Assembly: GCF_000010125.1 (NCBI RefSeq)
Contig: NC_007350.1
Span: 1,116,001 to 1,180,000 of the forward strand
Direction: 5' to 3'
Length of the DNA: 64,000 nucleotides
Origin: Staphylococcus saprophyticus subsp. saprophyticus ATCC 15305 = NCTC 7292
GTDB taxonomy: Bacteria > Bacillota > Bacilli > Staphylococcales > Staphylococcaceae
The notes beneath the pieces were generated by a model that saw only the letters and a program-made list of their open reading frames with translations, ran no database searches and was not told the DNA's origin. Below, one piece after another: positions 19,257 through 30,285 of this stretch. A program made the position numbers and the translations under genes. The stretch's first letter is position 1. Each line of letters opens with the position of its first letter.

Positions 19257-20183
19257 ATGTCCGATGTCATTCCTTTTCCTCGATCAAAAGAAAAACTGAT
19301 TAGAGAAATTAAGCAATCGTTTAATAGCAATGATTTAGAGCAAATGTATCAATTGTTTGAAGACTTTGAAGAACACTTCGAATTAGATGAACAAATGGCT
19401 TTATTAAAATGTTCAATGTTATATAATATGCAGCATTTTCTAGAATTACGTGAAGAGGCCATTATTTTACTTAAGCAAGGAACGACAAAGTATGATGATT
19501 TAATGGTTTATTATGTGAAAAGTTTAAACGGCTTGGGACAGTATTTTGAAGTAGTAGAAGTCATCAATCAAATTATAGATGAAGTTAATGACCATAGAAC
19601 TAGAATGGAATTGTTCCCGATTAAAGAATATGCAATGAGTCAAATAGATAGCCATAATGAACATGCTACCAAAATGCTTCAAGATTTCGACTCAATTTCA
19701 CTTCGTGATCAAATTAATACGATACTTACATTAATTGATTATAGTCAGTTCAGCTATAAAAATACGGTTGTGAATATTATTGAGCATGTTACTCTCACAC
19801 CTAATGTGTTAAGTATCATGCTTGAATATTTACGTTTTGCAGAATATGATCAAGAGATAGATATAATAAAATACAATTTTGACATGTCTGTTATACCTAG
19901 CAAATTACCAGGATTAGAACATACTGAATTTAAACTTAACATCATTCCAAATGTGATTCAGCACATTGAAGAAGATGCTGCGCAATTGATAGAAGAAGCG
20001 CTTCATTTAATGAATAATCATGCCATTTTATTTTATCCATTGGATATCGAGCGAATCGCTCATATAGATGTTTGGGTTGAGGCATATACAAATTACTTTA
20101 AAGCGATGATAGGTTTAGAATCATTAGATGAGTCTAATGCGGCCATTCAATTTATTACTGAAATAGATAAATTGAATAATTAA
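19257..20183 (+). CDS. Helical-repeat (TPR-like) protein of unknown function
   Basis: 308-residue acidic cytoplasmic protein with no signal peptide or TM segment. Residues about 18-140 read as helix-turn-helix pairs (NDLEQMYQLFEDFEEHFELD, LGQYFEVVEVINQIIDEVND), which resembles TPR scaffolding; no exact TPR consensus can be counted by eye. The N-terminal MSDVIPFPRSKEKL is conserved-looking. It sits directly behind the Nudix gene with GGGGTG as ribosome binding site. I do not recognise a specific family and assign no function. Confidence 0.75.
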   Translation: MSDVIPFPRSKEKLIREIKQSFNSNDLEQMYQLFEDFEEHFELDEQMALLKCSMLYNMQHFLELREEAIILLKQGTTKYDDLMVYYVKSLNGLGQYFEVVEVINQIIDEVNDHRTRMELFPIKEYAMSQIDSHNEHATKMLQDFDSISLRDQINTILTLIDYSQFSYKNTVVNIIEHVTLTPNVLSIMLEYLRFAEYDQEIDIIKYNFDMSVIPSKLPGLEHTEFKLNIIPNVIQHIEEDAAQLIEEALHLMNNHAILFYPLDIERIAHIDVWVEAYTNYFKAMIGLESLDESNAAIQFITEIDKLNN

Positions 20184-20275
20184 TCATTTGTATTTCGGGT
20201 AATTGTAAAAAATAGTGTTATAATAAAGCAAATAATTTCAATTTCACAGGAAAATAAAATGTTATAAGCACAGGG

Positions 20276-20305
20276 TTTGTGTAGTGAATAGTCCTATGCT
20301 ATAAT
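20276..20305 (+). promoter_or_regulatory. Promoter of tig
   Basis: Extended -10 TGCTATAAT (TATAAT at 20300-20305), with TTTGTG about 18 bp upstream as a weak -35. A second TATAAT occurs near 20220 without a good -35. Confidence 0.65.
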
Positions 20306-20352
20306 AGTGAAGTTGAAAAAATAAAATAGGATAATCATGGAGGTTTTTATAC

Positions 20353-21663
20353 ATGACAGCAACTTGGGAAAAAAAGGAAGGTAACGAAGGTGTATTAAGC
20401 GTTACAGTTCCAGCAGAAAAAGTAGACAAAGCAATTGATCAAGCTTTCAAAAAAGTAGTTAAACAAATCAATGTACCTGGCTTTCGTAAAGGGAAAGTTC
20501 CACGTCCAATTTTTGAACAACGCTTTGGTGTAGAAGCTTTATATCAAGATGCAGTTGATATCTTATTACCAGAAGCTTATGGTGAAGCTATTGACGAAAC
20601 TGGAATTAAACCAGTTGACCAACCAGAAATCAATGTAACATCAATTGAAAAAGGTAAAGAAATGACATTTGAAGCTAATGTTGTTGTAGAACCAGAAGTT
20701 CAATTAGGTGACTACAAAGGTTTAGAAGTTGAAAAACAAGATGTTGAATTAACTGATGAAGAATTACAAGAATCAATTGATCATCAATTAGGTCATTTAG
20801 CAGAAATGGTTGTTAAAGAAGATGGCGCTATTGAAAATGGCGACACAGTTAACATTGACTTTGATGGCTATGTTGATGGAGAACAATTTGAAGGTGGACA
20901 AGCTGAAGGCTACGATCTTGAAATTGGTTCAGGTTCATTTATTCCAGGATTCGAAGAACAATTAGTAGGTGTTAAAACTGGTGAAGAAAAAGATGTTAAC
21001 GTTACATTCCCAGAAGAATACCATGCTGAAGAATTAGCTGGTAAAGAAGCTACATTCAAAACAAAAGTTAATGAAATTAAATATAAAGATGTTCCAGAAT
21101 TAACAGATGAAATTGCTAACGAATTAGATTCAGAAGCAAACACTGTTGATGAATATAAAGAAAACTTACGTAAACGTCTAACTGAACAAAAAGAAACAGA
21201 TGCTGAAAACAATCAAAAAGAAGAAGCAATTAACAAAGCAGCAAACAATGCTTCAATTGATGTTCCAGATGCAATGATTAATACTGAGTTAGATCGCATG
21301 GTTCAAGAATTTGGACAACGTATGCAACAACAAGGTCTTAATTTAGAAACTTATTTCCAAATTTCTGGTCAAGATGAATCACAATTAAGAGAACAAATGA
21401 AAGACGATGCAGAAGAACGTGTTAAAACAAACTTAACATTAACTGCTATCGCTGATGCAGAAGATATTGAAGTTTCAGATGATGATATCGATAAAGAATT
21501 AGAAAAAATGAGTGAACAATTTAATATTTCAGTAGAAGATATTAAACAAACACTAGGTAATACGGATATCGTTAAAAATGATGTACGTATTCAAAAAGTT
21601 ATCGACTTATTAGTTGATGAAGCTAAATTAGTAGAACCATCTAAAGATGACTCAGAAGCGTAA
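20353..21663 (+). CDS. tig: Trigger factor
   Basis: Ribosome-associated chaperone and peptidyl-prolyl isomerase. The N-terminal ribosome-binding domain has the signature [10 protein letters not shown] (about 43-52). The FKBP-type PPIase domain occupies about 160-245 ([14 protein letters not shown] and [11 protein letters not shown]), and the C-terminal helical chaperone arms follow. Length is 436 aa; the acidic tail is normal. Monocistronic: extended -10 promoter upstream, hairpin downstream. It is followed by clpX, a conserved chaperone-protease neighbourhood. Confidence 0.96.
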   Translation: MTATWEKKEGNEGVLSVTVPAEKVDKAIDQAFKKVVKQINVPGFRKGKVPRPIFEQRFGVEALYQDAVDILLPEAYGEAIDETGIKPVDQPEINVTSIEKGKEMTFEANVVVEPEVQLGDYKGLEVEKQDVELTDEELQESIDHQLGHLAEMVVKEDGAIENGDTVNIDFDGYVDGEQFEGGQAEGYDLEIGSGSFIPGFEEQLVGVKTGEEKDVNVTFPEEYHAEELAGKEATFKTKVNEIKYKDVPELTDEIANELDSEANTVDEYKENLRKRLTEQKETDAENNQKEEAINKAANNASIDVPDAMINTELDRMVQEFGQRMQQQGLNLETYFQISGQDESQLREQMKDDAEERVKTNLTLTAIADAEDIEVSDDDIDKELEKMSEQFNISVEDIKQTLGNTDIVKNDVRIQKVIDLLVDEAKLVEPSKDDSEA

Positions 21664-21726
21664 CTAAATATAAATAGAGCAAATTGTTTTGTGAATTATA
21701 TGTTAGTCGTTTAATATAGTAAACTA

Positions 21727-21765
21727 GTAGCAGATGCATTCAAATAATGTGTCTGCTACACTATT
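21727..21765 (+). terminator. Probable terminator after tig
   Basis: GTAGCAGA/TCTGCTAC stem with additional inner pairs, followed by a short CTATTTTATG tail. Confidence 0.6.
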
Positions 21766-21794
21766 TTATGCAAATAACTTGTGAAAGGTGTAAG

Positions 21795-21823
21795 TTGCAT
21801 ATTAAAATACTATCTAGTATAGT
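21795..21823 (+). promoter_or_regulatory. Promoter of clpX
   Basis: TTGCAT (21795-21800), a 17-bp spacer and TATAGT (21818-21823). Start predicted near 21830, close to the ribosome binding site. Confidence 0.75.
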
Positions 21824-21849
21824 CTTTAGGGAATAGGGGTGTAAATAGA

Positions 21850-23112
21850 ATGTTCAAATTCAATGAAGATGAAGAAAATTTAAAATGCTCTTTCTGTGGT
21901 AAAGATCAAGACCAAGTTAAAAAACTAGTAGCAGGAAGTGGCGTGTATATTTGTAATGAGTGTATCGAGCTATGTTCAGAAATAGTTGAAGAAGAATTAG
22001 CTCAATCAGAGCCTGAAGGGCTAACTGAATTACCAACACCTAAAGAAATTATGGACAAATTAAATGATTATGTTATTGGACAAGAAAAAGCTAAAAAATC
22101 ATTAGCTGTTGCTGTTTATAATCATTATAAACGTGTTCAACAATTAGGACCTAACGAAGACGAAGTGGAATTACAAAAAAGTAATGTTGCTTTAATCGGT
22201 CCAACTGGTAGTGGTAAAACACTTCTAGCACAAACATTAGCTAAAACATTAAATGTACCATTTGCAATTGCTGATGCTACAAGTTTAACAGAAGCTGGTT
22301 ATGTCGGTGATGATGTTGAAAATATATTACTACGTTTAATCCAAGCTGCTGATTTTGATATAGATAAAGCTGAAAAAGGTATTATTTATGTCGATGAAAT
22401 TGATAAAATTGCCAGAAAATCAGAAAACACGTCGATTACACGTGATGTATCTGGTGAAGGTGTCCAACAAGCATTGCTTAAGATTTTAGAGGGCACAACA
22501 GCAAGTGTTCCACCACAAGGCGGACGTAAGCATCCAAACCAAGAGTTAATTCAAATTGATACGACTAACATCTTATTTGTACTTGGTGGTGCCTTTGATG
22601 GTATTGACGAAGTAATCAAACGTAGATTAGGTGAAAAAGTAATTGGTTTCTCTAGTAGCGAAGCATCTAAGTATGATGAAGATGCGATTCTTGAACAAAT
22701 TAGACCAGAAGATTTACAATCATATGGTTTAATTCCAGAATTTATTGGACGTGTGCCAATTGTAGCGAACCTTGAGACATTAGATGTAGACGCATTAAAA
22801 AACATCTTAACGCAACCGAAAAATGCCTTAGTTAAACAATATACTAAAATGCTTGAACTAGATGATGTCACATTAGAATTTACAGATGAAGCATTGTCAG
22901 CAATTAGTAATAAGGCAATAAAACGTAAAACAGGTGCGCGTGGATTACGCTCAATTATCGAAGAAGCATTAATTGATATTATGTACGATGTACCATCTTC
23001 TGATGGCGTTGTTAAAGTAGTAATTACTGCAGAAACGATTAATGATGAAAAAGAACCTGAACTTTACGATAAAGATGGAAATCTTGTAAATAAAGAACAA
23101 ACATCTGCTTAA
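21850..23112 (+). CDS. clpX: ClpX, ATPase subunit of the ClpXP protease
   Basis: AAA+ unfoldase that feeds substrates to ClpP. The N-terminal zinc-binding domain uses C13, C16, C35 and C38. Walker A is GPTGSGKT at 117-124 and Walker B is IIYVDEID. The pore loop EAGYVGDD and the ClpP-docking loop [11 protein letters not shown] are present. Length 420 aa is typical. Several residues (for example around 52-60 and in the C-terminal 40 residues) differ from S. aureus ClpX as I remember it, which is part of the reason I favour another staphylococcal species. Confidence 0.97.
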   Translation: MFKFNEDEENLKCSFCGKDQDQVKKLVAGSGVYICNECIELCSEIVEEELAQSEPEGLTELPTPKEIMDKLNDYVIGQEKAKKSLAVAVYNHYKRVQQLGPNEDEVELQKSNVALIGPTGSGKTLLAQTLAKTLNVPFAIADATSLTEAGYVGDDVENILLRLIQAADFDIDKAEKGIIYVDEIDKIARKSENTSITRDVSGEGVQQALLKILEGTTASVPPQGGRKHPNQELIQIDTTNILFVLGGAFDGIDEVIKRRLGEKVIGFSSSEASKYDEDAILEQIRPEDLQSYGLIPEFIGRVPIVANLETLDVDALKNILTQPKNALVKQYTKMLELDDVTLEFTDEALSAISNKAIKRKTGARGLRSIIEEALIDIMYDVPSSDGVVKVVITAETINDEKEPELYDKDGNLVNKEQTSA

Positions 23113-23132
23113 TATATTTTAAGTAGTAAACT

Positions 23133-23197
23133 GGGAGTGGGACTAAGCAATCAAAGTTAATTGAGATTGCTAACCCACTCCTATTTTTATTTTTTTC
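23133..23197 (+). terminator. Terminator after clpX
   Basis: Long hairpin: GGAGTGGGACTAAGCAATC pairs with GATTGCTAACCCACTCC with a small bulge, then a T-rich tail. Confidence 0.85.
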
Positions 23198-23288
23198 AAA
23201 ATAACCACTTTATAGTGAGAATACATATTCATTTAATAATTTGTGTAATATAATGAATCAGAGAGTTTAACAGAAAAGAGGGACGAAA

Positions 23289-23876
23289 ATGAAAGTTAAT
23301 CCTAACGAGATTGAATTATTGATAAGTGCGGTGAAACCAGAACAATATCCTGAAACAGGTCTAAGTGAAGTTGGTTTAAGTGGAAGATCTAATGTAGGAA
23401 AATCTACGTTTATTAATAGCATGATTGGTAGAAAAAATATGGCACGTACGTCACAACAACCTGGGAAAACACAAACACTTAATTTTTATAACATAGATAA
23501 TCAACTTGTATTTGTCGATGTACCAGGATACGGATACGCTAAAGTGAGCAAAAAACAACGTGAAGCTTTTGGCAAAATGATTGAAAAATATATTTCACAG
23601 CGAGAAGAATTAAAATTAGTCATTCAACTTGTAGATTTAAGACATAACCCAACAGAGGATGACATTTTAATGTATAACTACTTAAAATATTATGAAATTC
23701 CTACATTTGTAGTAGCAACTAAAGAAGACAAAATTGCAAAAGGCAAAGTACAAAAGCACTTAGCAAATATTCAACAAAAATTAGAAATGGAACCTGAAGA
23801 TGAAATTATAAGTTATTCATCTGTGAAAAATAATAAACAACAACAAATTTGGAATGTTATAGAAAAGTATTTGTAA
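23289..23876 (+). CDS. ysxC: Ribosome biogenesis GTPase YsxC/EngB
   Basis: Essential small GTPase for late 50S subunit assembly. G1 [10 protein letters not shown]3 [10 protein letters not shown] and G4 ATKEDKI are present, with a G5-like SYSSV near the end. Length 195 aa. In Bacillus it follows lonA; here, as in other staphylococci, it follows clpX. A terminator-bearing gap of 175 bp separates it from clpX, so it likely has its own promoter. Confidence 0.95.
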   Translation: MKVNPNEIELLISAVKPEQYPETGLSEVGLSGRSNVGKSTFINSMIGRKNMARTSQQPGKTQTLNFYNIDNQLVFVDVPGYGYAKVSKKQREAFGKMIEKYISQREELKLVIQLVDLRHNPTEDDILMYNYLKYYEIPTFVVATKEDKIAKGKVQKHLANIQQKLEMEPEDEIISYSSVKNNKQQQIWNVIEKYL

Positions 23877-23924
23877 TTATTATAAAGAACAGGCTTTTTA
23901 TCATTACATATAATAGAAAATTAA

Positions 23925-23969
23925 GTATAATTATGACAACAATATGACTACAGATTATAATTCTTCTAA
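23925..23969 (+). promoter_or_regulatory. Two PerR/Fur-box-like 15-mers upstream of hemA
   Basis: TTATAATTCTTCTAA (23955-23969) matches 12 of the 14 fixed positions of the PerR box TTATAATNATTATAA. GTATAATTATGACAA (23925-23939) matches 11 of 14. They start 30 bp apart. hemAXCDBL is PerR-controlled in B. subtilis, so a role is plausible, but AT-rich sequence makes chance matches likely. The hemA -10 is TATAAT near 24010. Confidence 0.3.
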
Positions 23970-24048
23970 TTTACAGGACGAGTTACTTAACGCATGTCAT
24001 AATTGTGTTATAATAAACTTATTGTAATATGTATGGAGGGCGTTATAA

Positions 24049-25380
24049 ATGCATTTAATTGCGGTAAGCATTAATCATCGTACTGCAGATGTAGCACTTA
24101 GAGAAAAAGTTGCTTTCAAAGATGATGCCATACGTTCAGCCAATGTTGATTTATATGAAACGAAATCTATTTTAGAAAACGTTATACTATCAACTTGTAA
24201 CCGAACAGAAGTATATGCTGTTGCAGATCAAATTCATACGGGTCGCTATTATATACAGAGATTCTTAGCGAGATCATTTGGATTAGATGTTGAGGATATT
24301 AAAAATATGACTGAAGTAAAAGTGGGGGACGAAGCAGTAAAACATTTATTGCAAGTCACTTCAGGTTTAGATTCTGTTGTACTAGGTGAGACACAAATTC
24401 TAGGGCAAATTAGAAACGCATTCTTTTTAGCTCAAGAAGAAGATACAACAGGCACTATCTTTAATCATTTATTTAAACAAGCAATTACTTTTGCGAAGAA
24501 AGCACATAATGAGACTGATATTGCTGATAATGCAGTAAGTGTTTCGTATGCGGCTGTTGAACTGAGTAAAAAAGTATTTGGCAAAGTCAATAATAAGCAA
24601 GCTTTAATTATAGGTGCAGGGGATATGAGTGAATTATCACTCTTAAATTTAATTGGTTCAGGTGTAACTGATATCACAATTGTAAATAGAACATTGAGTA
24701 AAGCTCAAGATTTAGCAATGAAACATCATGTTAAATTTGAACCAATGGAATCATTACCAAGACTTTTAGTAGACGTAGATATAGTAATAAGTTCAACAAG
24801 TTCAGAAAATTATATTGTGACAAATGAAATGTTGCAATCTATTAGCACTGAACGTAAACACGATTCATTAGTAATGATTGATATTGCGGTTCCTAGGGAC
24901 ATTGAACCGAATATAGATACAATCCATGATATGTTTAGCTATGATGTTGATGATTTGAAAGGTTTAGTAGATGCTAATCTGAGAGAACGCCAACTAGCAG
25001 CAGAACAAATTATACAAAACATTCCAAATGAAATTGAAGCACATAATGAATGGGTTAATATGTTAGGTGTTGTGCCAGTTATTCGCGCACTTAGAGAAAA
25101 GGCCATGTCAATTCAAGAGGATACAATGGATAGTATAGACAGAAAATTACCTGGATTATCTGAAAGAGAACGCAAAATCATTTCAAAACATACAAAAAGC
25201 ATTATAAACCAAATGTTGAAAGATCCTATAAAACAAGCTAAAGAATTGAGTAGTGATAAGAAAAGTAACGAAAAATTAGAGCTATTTCAAAGCATATTTG
25301 ATATTGAAGCTGAAAATGCATATGAAGCTAAAAAGCAAAAGAACAATATGAAAACAGGTCAAATCTTAAGTTTTGAATAA
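24049..25380 (+). CDS. hemA: Glutamyl-tRNA reductase
   Basis: First enzyme of C5 tetrapyrrole synthesis; reduces Glu-tRNA-Glu to glutamate-1-semialdehyde with NADPH. Nucleophile C50 lies in [11 protein letters not shown]. The family motif [19 protein letters not shown] and the NADPH site [11 protein letters not shown] follow, with a C-terminal dimerisation helix bundle. Length 443 aa. Staphylococcal HemA levels are held down by the product of the next gene, hemX. First of six co-oriented heme genes with short gaps. Confidence 0.97.
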   Translation: MHLIAVSINHRTADVALREKVAFKDDAIRSANVDLYETKSILENVILSTCNRTEVYAVADQIHTGRYYIQRFLARSFGLDVEDIKNMTEVKVGDEAVKHLLQVTSGLDSVVLGETQILGQIRNAFFLAQEEDTTGTIFNHLFKQAITFAKKAHNETDIADNAVSVSYAAVELSKKVFGKVNNKQALIIGAGDMSELSLLNLIGSGVTDITIVNRTLSKAQDLAMKHHVKFEPMESLPRLLVDVDIVISSTSSENYIVTNEMLQSISTERKHDSLVMIDIAVPRDIEPNIDTIHDMFSYDVDDLKGLVDANLRERQLAAEQIIQNIPNEIEAHNEWVNMLGVVPVIRALREKAMSIQEDTMDSIDRKLPGLSERERKIISKHTKSIINQMLKDPIKQAKELSSDKKSNEKLELFQSIFDIEAENAYEAKKQKNNMKTGQILSFE

Positions 25381-25401
25381 GCATTAGCAAATGGTGATAA
25401 T

Positions 25402-26238
25402 ATGCAAGAACTATTATTCATAAGGTTAAATGAACTAATATTATTAATTTATCTATTTAGTATTGCTTGTTATTTTTTTGATTTTATTAAAAGGTTTTAT
25501 AAGATTAGAAACATTGGATTTGTTACATTGGGGATTGTTTGGGTGTTACAAACAATCTCCTTATCTTTTTATGTAACCGCAACAAATCAAGTGCCATTGG
25601 GCAATGTTTTTGATGTATTATTTGCACTTGCGTGGTTGATTATTTCGATATCAATCGTGATTAGTGTGATTAAACAAGTCAATATATCCATTTTCTTATT
25701 TAATATAATTGGCTTCGTTTTTATCGCAATTAGTACATTTCAACCTATGCACTATCAAGGTGCTGGTGAAAAATTGAATGTAATCAATGAATTACTTATT
25801 GTACACGTAACGTTTGCAATAATAAGTTATGCTATTTTTGCCTTTGCATTTGTGAATAGCATTTTATACTTAATTCAATTTAAAAATTTGAAACAAAAGC
25901 GATTTACTCAAAAATACTTTAGAATTAGTAGTGTAGCTACACTTGAAAAAGTTGTATTTTATAATAGTTTAGTGGGTTTTTTATTTATCATATTAAGCAT
26001 TATTTTAGGTGCTCAATGGGGCATCAATACGATTGGGATGGATATTTTTGTAGATCCGAAAGTAATTATGTCTGTAATTATTACGATATTGTATGGTTTA
26101 TACTTATTATTAAGAGTAAGGCAGTCGATATCAAAACATAAGTTGATTTATATTAATATCATTCTATTTTGTTTAAACATGATTAATTTATTATTCACTT
26201 CCCATGTTTCTGATTTTCATCAATGGACTGGGATTTAA
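25402..26238 (+). CDS. hemX: HemX, membrane protein of the heme operon (CcsA-like)
   Basis: 278-residue integral membrane protein with about 8 hydrophobic helices, related to the cytochrome c assembly (CcsA/ResC) family but without a recognisable WWD heme-handling motif. In S. aureus and B. subtilis, HemX lowers the amount of glutamyl-tRNA reductase; that role is taken from the literature on the family. It lies 21 bp after hemA with a GGTGAT ribosome binding site and is followed by hemC. Confidence 0.9.
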   Translation: MQELLFIRLNELILLIYLFSIACYFFDFIKRFYKIRNIGFVTLGIVWVLQTISLSFYVTATNQVPLGNVFDVLFALAWLIISISIVISVIKQVNISIFLFNIIGFVFIAISTFQPMHYQGAGEKLNVINELLIVHVTFAIISYAIFAFAFVNSILYLIQFKNLKQKRFTQKYFRISSVATLEKVVFYNSLVGFLFIILSIILGAQWGINTIGMDIFVDPKVIMSVIITILYGLYLLLRVRQSISKHKLIYINIILFCLNMINLLFTSHVSDFHQWTGI

Positions 26239-26291
26239 AGAGATACTAAATATAAATGATAAAACGCTAAATTGCTAGGAGGTTACGCAAA

Positions 26292-27218
26292 ATGCGTAAG
26301 TTAGTCGTTGGTTCAAGAAGAAGTAAATTGGCTTTAACACAAAGTCGACAATTTATAGATAAATTAAAAGCTATTGACCCAAGTTTAGAAATAGAAATTA
26401 AAGAAATAGTGACAAAGGGTGACCTCATCGTAGATAAACAATTATCGAAAGTAGGCGGAAAAGGCCTTTTTGTGAAAGAAATTCAAAATGAATTATTTAA
26501 TCATGGCATCGATATGGCGATACATTCTTTGAAAGATGTACCTAGCGTCATTCCTGATGGGTTAACTTTAGGGTGTATCCCTGACCGTGAAAATCCATAC
26601 GATGCATATATTGCAAAAAATCATGTTCCTTTAAATGAACTTCCTGATAATAGCATTGTGGGAACAAGTTCGTTACGCAGAGGTGCACAAATTCTTGCAA
26701 AATATCCTAAGTTACAAATTAAATGGATACGAGGAAATATTGATACTCGTTTAAATAAACTTGAAACAGAAGATTATGATGCAATCATTCTAGCTGCTGC
26801 CGGATTAAAACGTATGGGTTGGTCTGATGATATCGTCACGAGCTATTTAGACAAAGAAACATTAATTCCAGCAATAGGTCAAGGTGCATTAGGCATTGAA
26901 TGTCGTTCAGATGATGAGACCCTTTTATCACTATTGAGCAAAGTTCATAATCAAGATGTTGCTGATTGTGTCACTGCTGAACGTACGTTCTTAACTCGAA
27001 TGAATGGTAGTTGTCAGGTGCCAATCGGTGGCTATGCAACAAAAGAAGCTGATGGCACAATCGAATTTACAGGGTTAATCATGTCTCCAGATGGTAAAGA
27101 ACGATATCAGCACACTGTACGCGGCACAGATCCTGTTGCATTAGGTGAAGAAGTGACTAAAGTATTAAATGAACAAGGCGCGTATGAAATAATTAAAGCA
27201 CTAAACGAAGAACAATAA
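26292..27218 (+). CDS. hemC: Porphobilinogen deaminase (hydroxymethylbilane synthase)
   Basis: Polymerises four porphobilinogens to hydroxymethylbilane. N-terminal [19 protein letters not shown] and IHSLKDVP (catalytic Asp) are present. The dipyrromethane cofactor Cys is in [11 protein letters not shown] (about residue 241). Length 308 aa. AGGAGG precedes the ATG. Third gene of hemAXCDBL. Confidence 0.97.
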   Translation: MRKLVVGSRRSKLALTQSRQFIDKLKAIDPSLEIEIKEIVTKGDLIVDKQLSKVGGKGLFVKEIQNELFNHGIDMAIHSLKDVPSVIPDGLTLGCIPDRENPYDAYIAKNHVPLNELPDNSIVGTSSLRRGAQILAKYPKLQIKWIRGNIDTRLNKLETEDYDAIILAAAGLKRMGWSDDIVTSYLDKETLIPAIGQGALGIECRSDDETLLSLLSKVHNQDVADCVTAERTFLTRMNGSCQVPIGGYATKEADGTIEFTGLIMSPDGKERYQHTVRGTDPVALGEEVTKVLNEQGAYEIIKALNEEQ

Positions 27219-27237
27219 TACTTCGAGGTGAAAATAA

Positions 27238-27924
27238 ATGAGACCAGTTATAGTAATGACTCAAACGAGTGAATTTTATAAATCAGATGTATGTATACTA
27301 CATAAACCTTTCATAAATGTAGAACCATTATCATTTAATCTGAATTTACTCGATGTTAATTATGACTGGCTTATTTTTTCGTCCAAAAAAGCTGTGGAAT
27401 ACTTCAAACCCTACTTATCTAAACTGAATTACAAAAAAATTGCTGTGATTGGTGAAAAAACTGCAGATTATTGTACTTCAATTGGATTGAAAGTATCATT
27501 TTGTCCTAAAGACTATTCGCAAGAAGGATTTCTGAAAGCATTTAAAACACATGAACAAAGCAATATTTTATTACCTTCTAGTGCAGCTGCTAGGTCCACG
27601 CTTGAAGAAGGATTGAAACAACAAAATTATAATGTTCAAAAGATTGATTTATATGAGCCTGTGCCACATACAAAGCATATTAAGCATGTTAAAATGTTGA
27701 TTGAGCAAGGCAAAGTGGATGCAATTACATTCGCAAGTTCATCCGCAGTGCGTTATTTTTTTGAAGATAATCAAAACGTATCATTTAATAATTATTTTGT
27801 GATAGGGCAACAAACGCTAGATACATTGAATCATTATCAAAAACAAGGTATCGTTGCTGATATACAGACATTAGATGCTTTAGTTAATAAAATTTTAGAA
27901 AGTTGGGAAGAAAATGCAATTTGA
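27238..27924 (+). CDS. hemD: Uroporphyrinogen-III synthase
   Basis: Closes and inverts ring D of hydroxymethylbilane. 228 aa, a poorly conserved family. Visible landmarks are [14 protein letters not shown] (first domain), LLPSSAAAR, and [14 protein letters not shown] in the second domain. The assignment rests on these and on the position between hemC and hemB. The 3' end overlaps hemB by 11 bp, so the two are coupled. Confidence 0.93.
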   Translation: MRPVIVMTQTSEFYKSDVCILHKPFINVEPLSFNLNLLDVNYDWLIFSSKKAVEYFKPYLSKLNYKKIAVIGEKTADYCTSIGLKVSFCPKDYSQEGFLKAFKTHEQSNILLPSSAAARSTLEEGLKQQNYNVQKIDLYEPVPHTKHIKHVKMLIEQGKVDAITFASSSAVRYFFEDNQNVSFNNYFVIGQQTLDTLNHYQKQGIVADIQTLDALVNKILESWEENAI

Positions 27925-28891
27925 TAGACATAGACGTTTACGTAGTAGTAAATCAATGAGAAATTTAGTTAGAGAAACACATGTGAACAAAGAAGATTTA
28001 ATTTATCCAATCTTTGTAGTAGAACGTGATAATGTTAAAGAAGAAATTAAATCATTGCCTGGCGTTTACCAATTAAGCTTAAATGTATTAGACGAAGAAA
28101 TTAAAGAAGCATATGATTTAGGCATTAGAGGTGTTATGTTTTTCGGTGTTCCAAATGAAAAAGATGCTATAGGAACAGGTGCATATGATCATAATGGGAT
28201 TGTTCAAGAAGCTACAAGAAAAGCAAAGGCTATGTATGATGACTTATTAGTTGTTGCAGATACATGCTTATGTGAATATACAGACCACGGTCATTGTGGT
28301 GTCATTAATGAACAAACGAAAGATGTAGATAACGATAAATCACTACCATTATTAGTGAAAACAGCTATATCACAAGTTGAAGCTGGTGCGGATATCATTG
28401 CACCTAGTAATATGATGGACGGCTTTGTTGCTGAAATCAGAGCAGGTCTAGATGACGCTGGATATTATAATGTCCCAATTATGAGTTACGGAATTAAATA
28501 TGCATCAAGTTTCTTTGGTCCTTTCCGTGATGCTGCAGAATCAACACCACAGTTTGGAGATCGTAAGACTTATCAAATGGATCCAGCTAATCGTAGAGAA
28601 GCATTGAGAGAACTAGATAGTGATTTACGTGAGGGCGCAGATATGATGATTGTTAAACCAGCCCTTAGCTTCTTAGATATTATTAGAGATGTTAGAAATA
28701 CTACGAACGTTCCAGTTGTTGCATATAATGTAAGTGGTGAGTACAGTATGACTAAAGCCGCATCATTGAATGGTTGGATAGACGAAAAAGCAGTTGTTAT
28801 GGAACAAATGACTTCCATGAAACGTGCTGGTGCGGATATGATTATTACGTATTTTTCAAAAGATATTTGTCGTTATTTAGACGAACAATAG
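27914..28891 (+). CDS. hemB: Delta-aminolevulinic acid dehydratase (porphobilinogen synthase)
   Basis: Condenses two 5-aminolevulinates to porphobilinogen. Schiff-base lysines are in [10 protein letters not shown] and [11 protein letters not shown]. The Cys cluster [14 protein letters not shown] indicates a zinc-type enzyme. [15 protein letters not shown] is the usual N terminus. Length 325 aa. Overlap with hemD and a 19-bp gap to hemL keep it inside the operon. Confidence 0.97.
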   Translation: MQFDRHRRLRSSKSMRNLVRETHVNKEDLIYPIFVVERDNVKEEIKSLPGVYQLSLNVLDEEIKEAYDLGIRGVMFFGVPNEKDAIGTGAYDHNGIVQEATRKAKAMYDDLLVVADTCLCEYTDHGHCGVINEQTKDVDNDKSLPLLVKTAISQVEAGADIIAPSNMMDGFVAEIRAGLDDAGYYNVPIMSYGIKYASSFFGPFRDAAESTPQFGDRKTYQMDPANRREALRELDSDLREGADMMIVKPALSFLDIIRDVRNTTNVPVVAYNVSGEYSMTKAASLNGWIDEKAVVMEQMTSMKRAGADMIITYFSKDICRYLDEQ

Positions 28892-28910
28892 TGATTAGGA
28901 GGTTATGTGA

Positions 28911-30194
28911 ATGCGTTACAGTAACTCAGAAAAAGCAATGGCTAAAGCCGAAGAATTAATGCCTGGTGGTGTAAACAGTCCAGTAAGAGCATTTAAATCT
29001 GTTGATACACCAGCCATATTTATGGATCATGGTGAAGGTTCAAGAATTTATGATATTGATGGTAATGAATACATCGATTATGTATTAAGTTGGGGTCCTT
29101 TAATTTTAGGACACAAAAATAAACAAGTCATTGAAAAGATACATGAAGCGGTGGACAAAGGAACAAGTTTTGGTGCTTCAACATTACAGGAGAATAAATT
29201 AGCTGAACTTGTTATCGAACGTGTACCATCTATAGAAAAAGTGCGTATGGTATCTTCAGGTACTGAGGCGACGTTAGATACATTACGCTTGGCTCGTGGT
29301 TATACAGGTAGAAATAAAATTGTGAAATTTGTAGGTTGTTACCATGGTCATAGTGACTCACTGTTAATAAAAGCTGGTTCTGGTGTAGCAACACTTGGAT
29401 TACCTGATTCACCGGGTGTGCCAGAAGGTATTGCAAAAAACACAATTACAGTACCTTATAATGATTTAGATGCAATCAAAGTTGCGTTTGAAGAATTCGG
29501 TGACGATATCGCAGGCGTAATTGTTGAGCCTGTAGCTGGTAACATGGGTGTGGTACCTCCAGTTGAAGGTTTTTTACAAGGCTTAAGAGATATCACAACA
29601 GCGTATGGTTCGTTATTGATTTTCGATGAGGTAATGACTGGATTCCGTGTAGGATATAACTGTGCACAAGGATACTTCGATGTCACTCCTGATTTAACTT
29701 GCTTAGGTAAAGTAATCGGTGGTGGATTGCCAGTAGGTGCATTCGGAGGTAAAAAAGAAATTATGGATCAAATTGCCCCAACAGGTGATATTTATCAAGC
29801 TGGTACATTATCCGGTAATCCATTAGCCATGACGAGCGGCTACGAAACATTAAGTCAATTAACACCTGAAACGTATGACTATTTCAATAAATTAGGTGAT
29901 TTACTAGAGCAAGGCTTAAAAGATGTTTTTGCCAAACATAATGTGCCAATCACTGTAAATCGTGCTGGTTCTATGATAGGATATTTCTTAAATGCAGGGC
30001 CAGTAACGAATTTTGAACAAGCTAACAATAGCGATTTAGAAATGTTTAGCCAAATGTATAGAGAAATGGCAAAAGAGGGCGTATTTTTACCACCTTCACA
30101 ATTTGAAGGAACGTTCCTTTCTACTTCACATACTGAAGAAGATATTAACAAAACCATACAAGCATTTGATACAGCATTAAGTCGAATTGTATAA
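28911..30194 (+). CDS. hemL: Glutamate-1-semialdehyde 2,1-aminomutase
   Basis: PLP enzyme that converts glutamate-1-semialdehyde to 5-aminolevulinate. PLP lysine K267 lies in [18 protein letters not shown] and [10 protein letters not shown] contact the cofactor. N-terminal [13 protein letters not shown] is typical. Length 427 aa. AGGAGG precedes the ATG. Last gene of the hem operon, closed by a hairpin. Biochemically it acts second, directly after HemA, although it is encoded last. Confidence 0.96.
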   Translation: MRYSNSEKAMAKAEELMPGGVNSPVRAFKSVDTPAIFMDHGEGSRIYDIDGNEYIDYVLSWGPLILGHKNKQVIEKIHEAVDKGTSFGASTLQENKLAELVIERVPSIEKVRMVSSGTEATLDTLRLARGYTGRNKIVKFVGCYHGHSDSLLIKAGSGVATLGLPDSPGVPEGIAKNTITVPYNDLDAIKVAFEEFGDDIAGVIVEPVAGNMGVVPPVEGFLQGLRDITTAYGSLLIFDEVMTGFRVGYNCAQGYFDVTPDLTCLGKVIGGGLPVGAFGGKKEIMDQIAPTGDIYQAGTLSGNPLAMTSGYETLSQLTPETYDYFNKLGDLLEQGLKDVFAKHNVPITVNRAGSMIGYFLNAGPVTNFEQANNSDLEMFSQMYREMAKEGVFLPPSQFEGTFLSTSHTEEDINKTIQAFDTALSRIV

Positions 30195-30204
30195 AGTTTA
30201 AATG

Positions 30205-30240
30205 ATGCCCGAGCAACCAATGTGTTGAGCGGGCATTTTA
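30205..30240 (+). terminator. Terminator of the hem operon
   Basis: ATGCCCG/CGGGCAT outer stem, a 2x2 internal loop and a CAAC/GTTG inner stem, then TTTTATTT. Confidence 0.7.
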
Positions 30241-30285
30241 TTTGGATTGACTGTGATTGACGATAATGATGAAAGTTGTGAGAAC

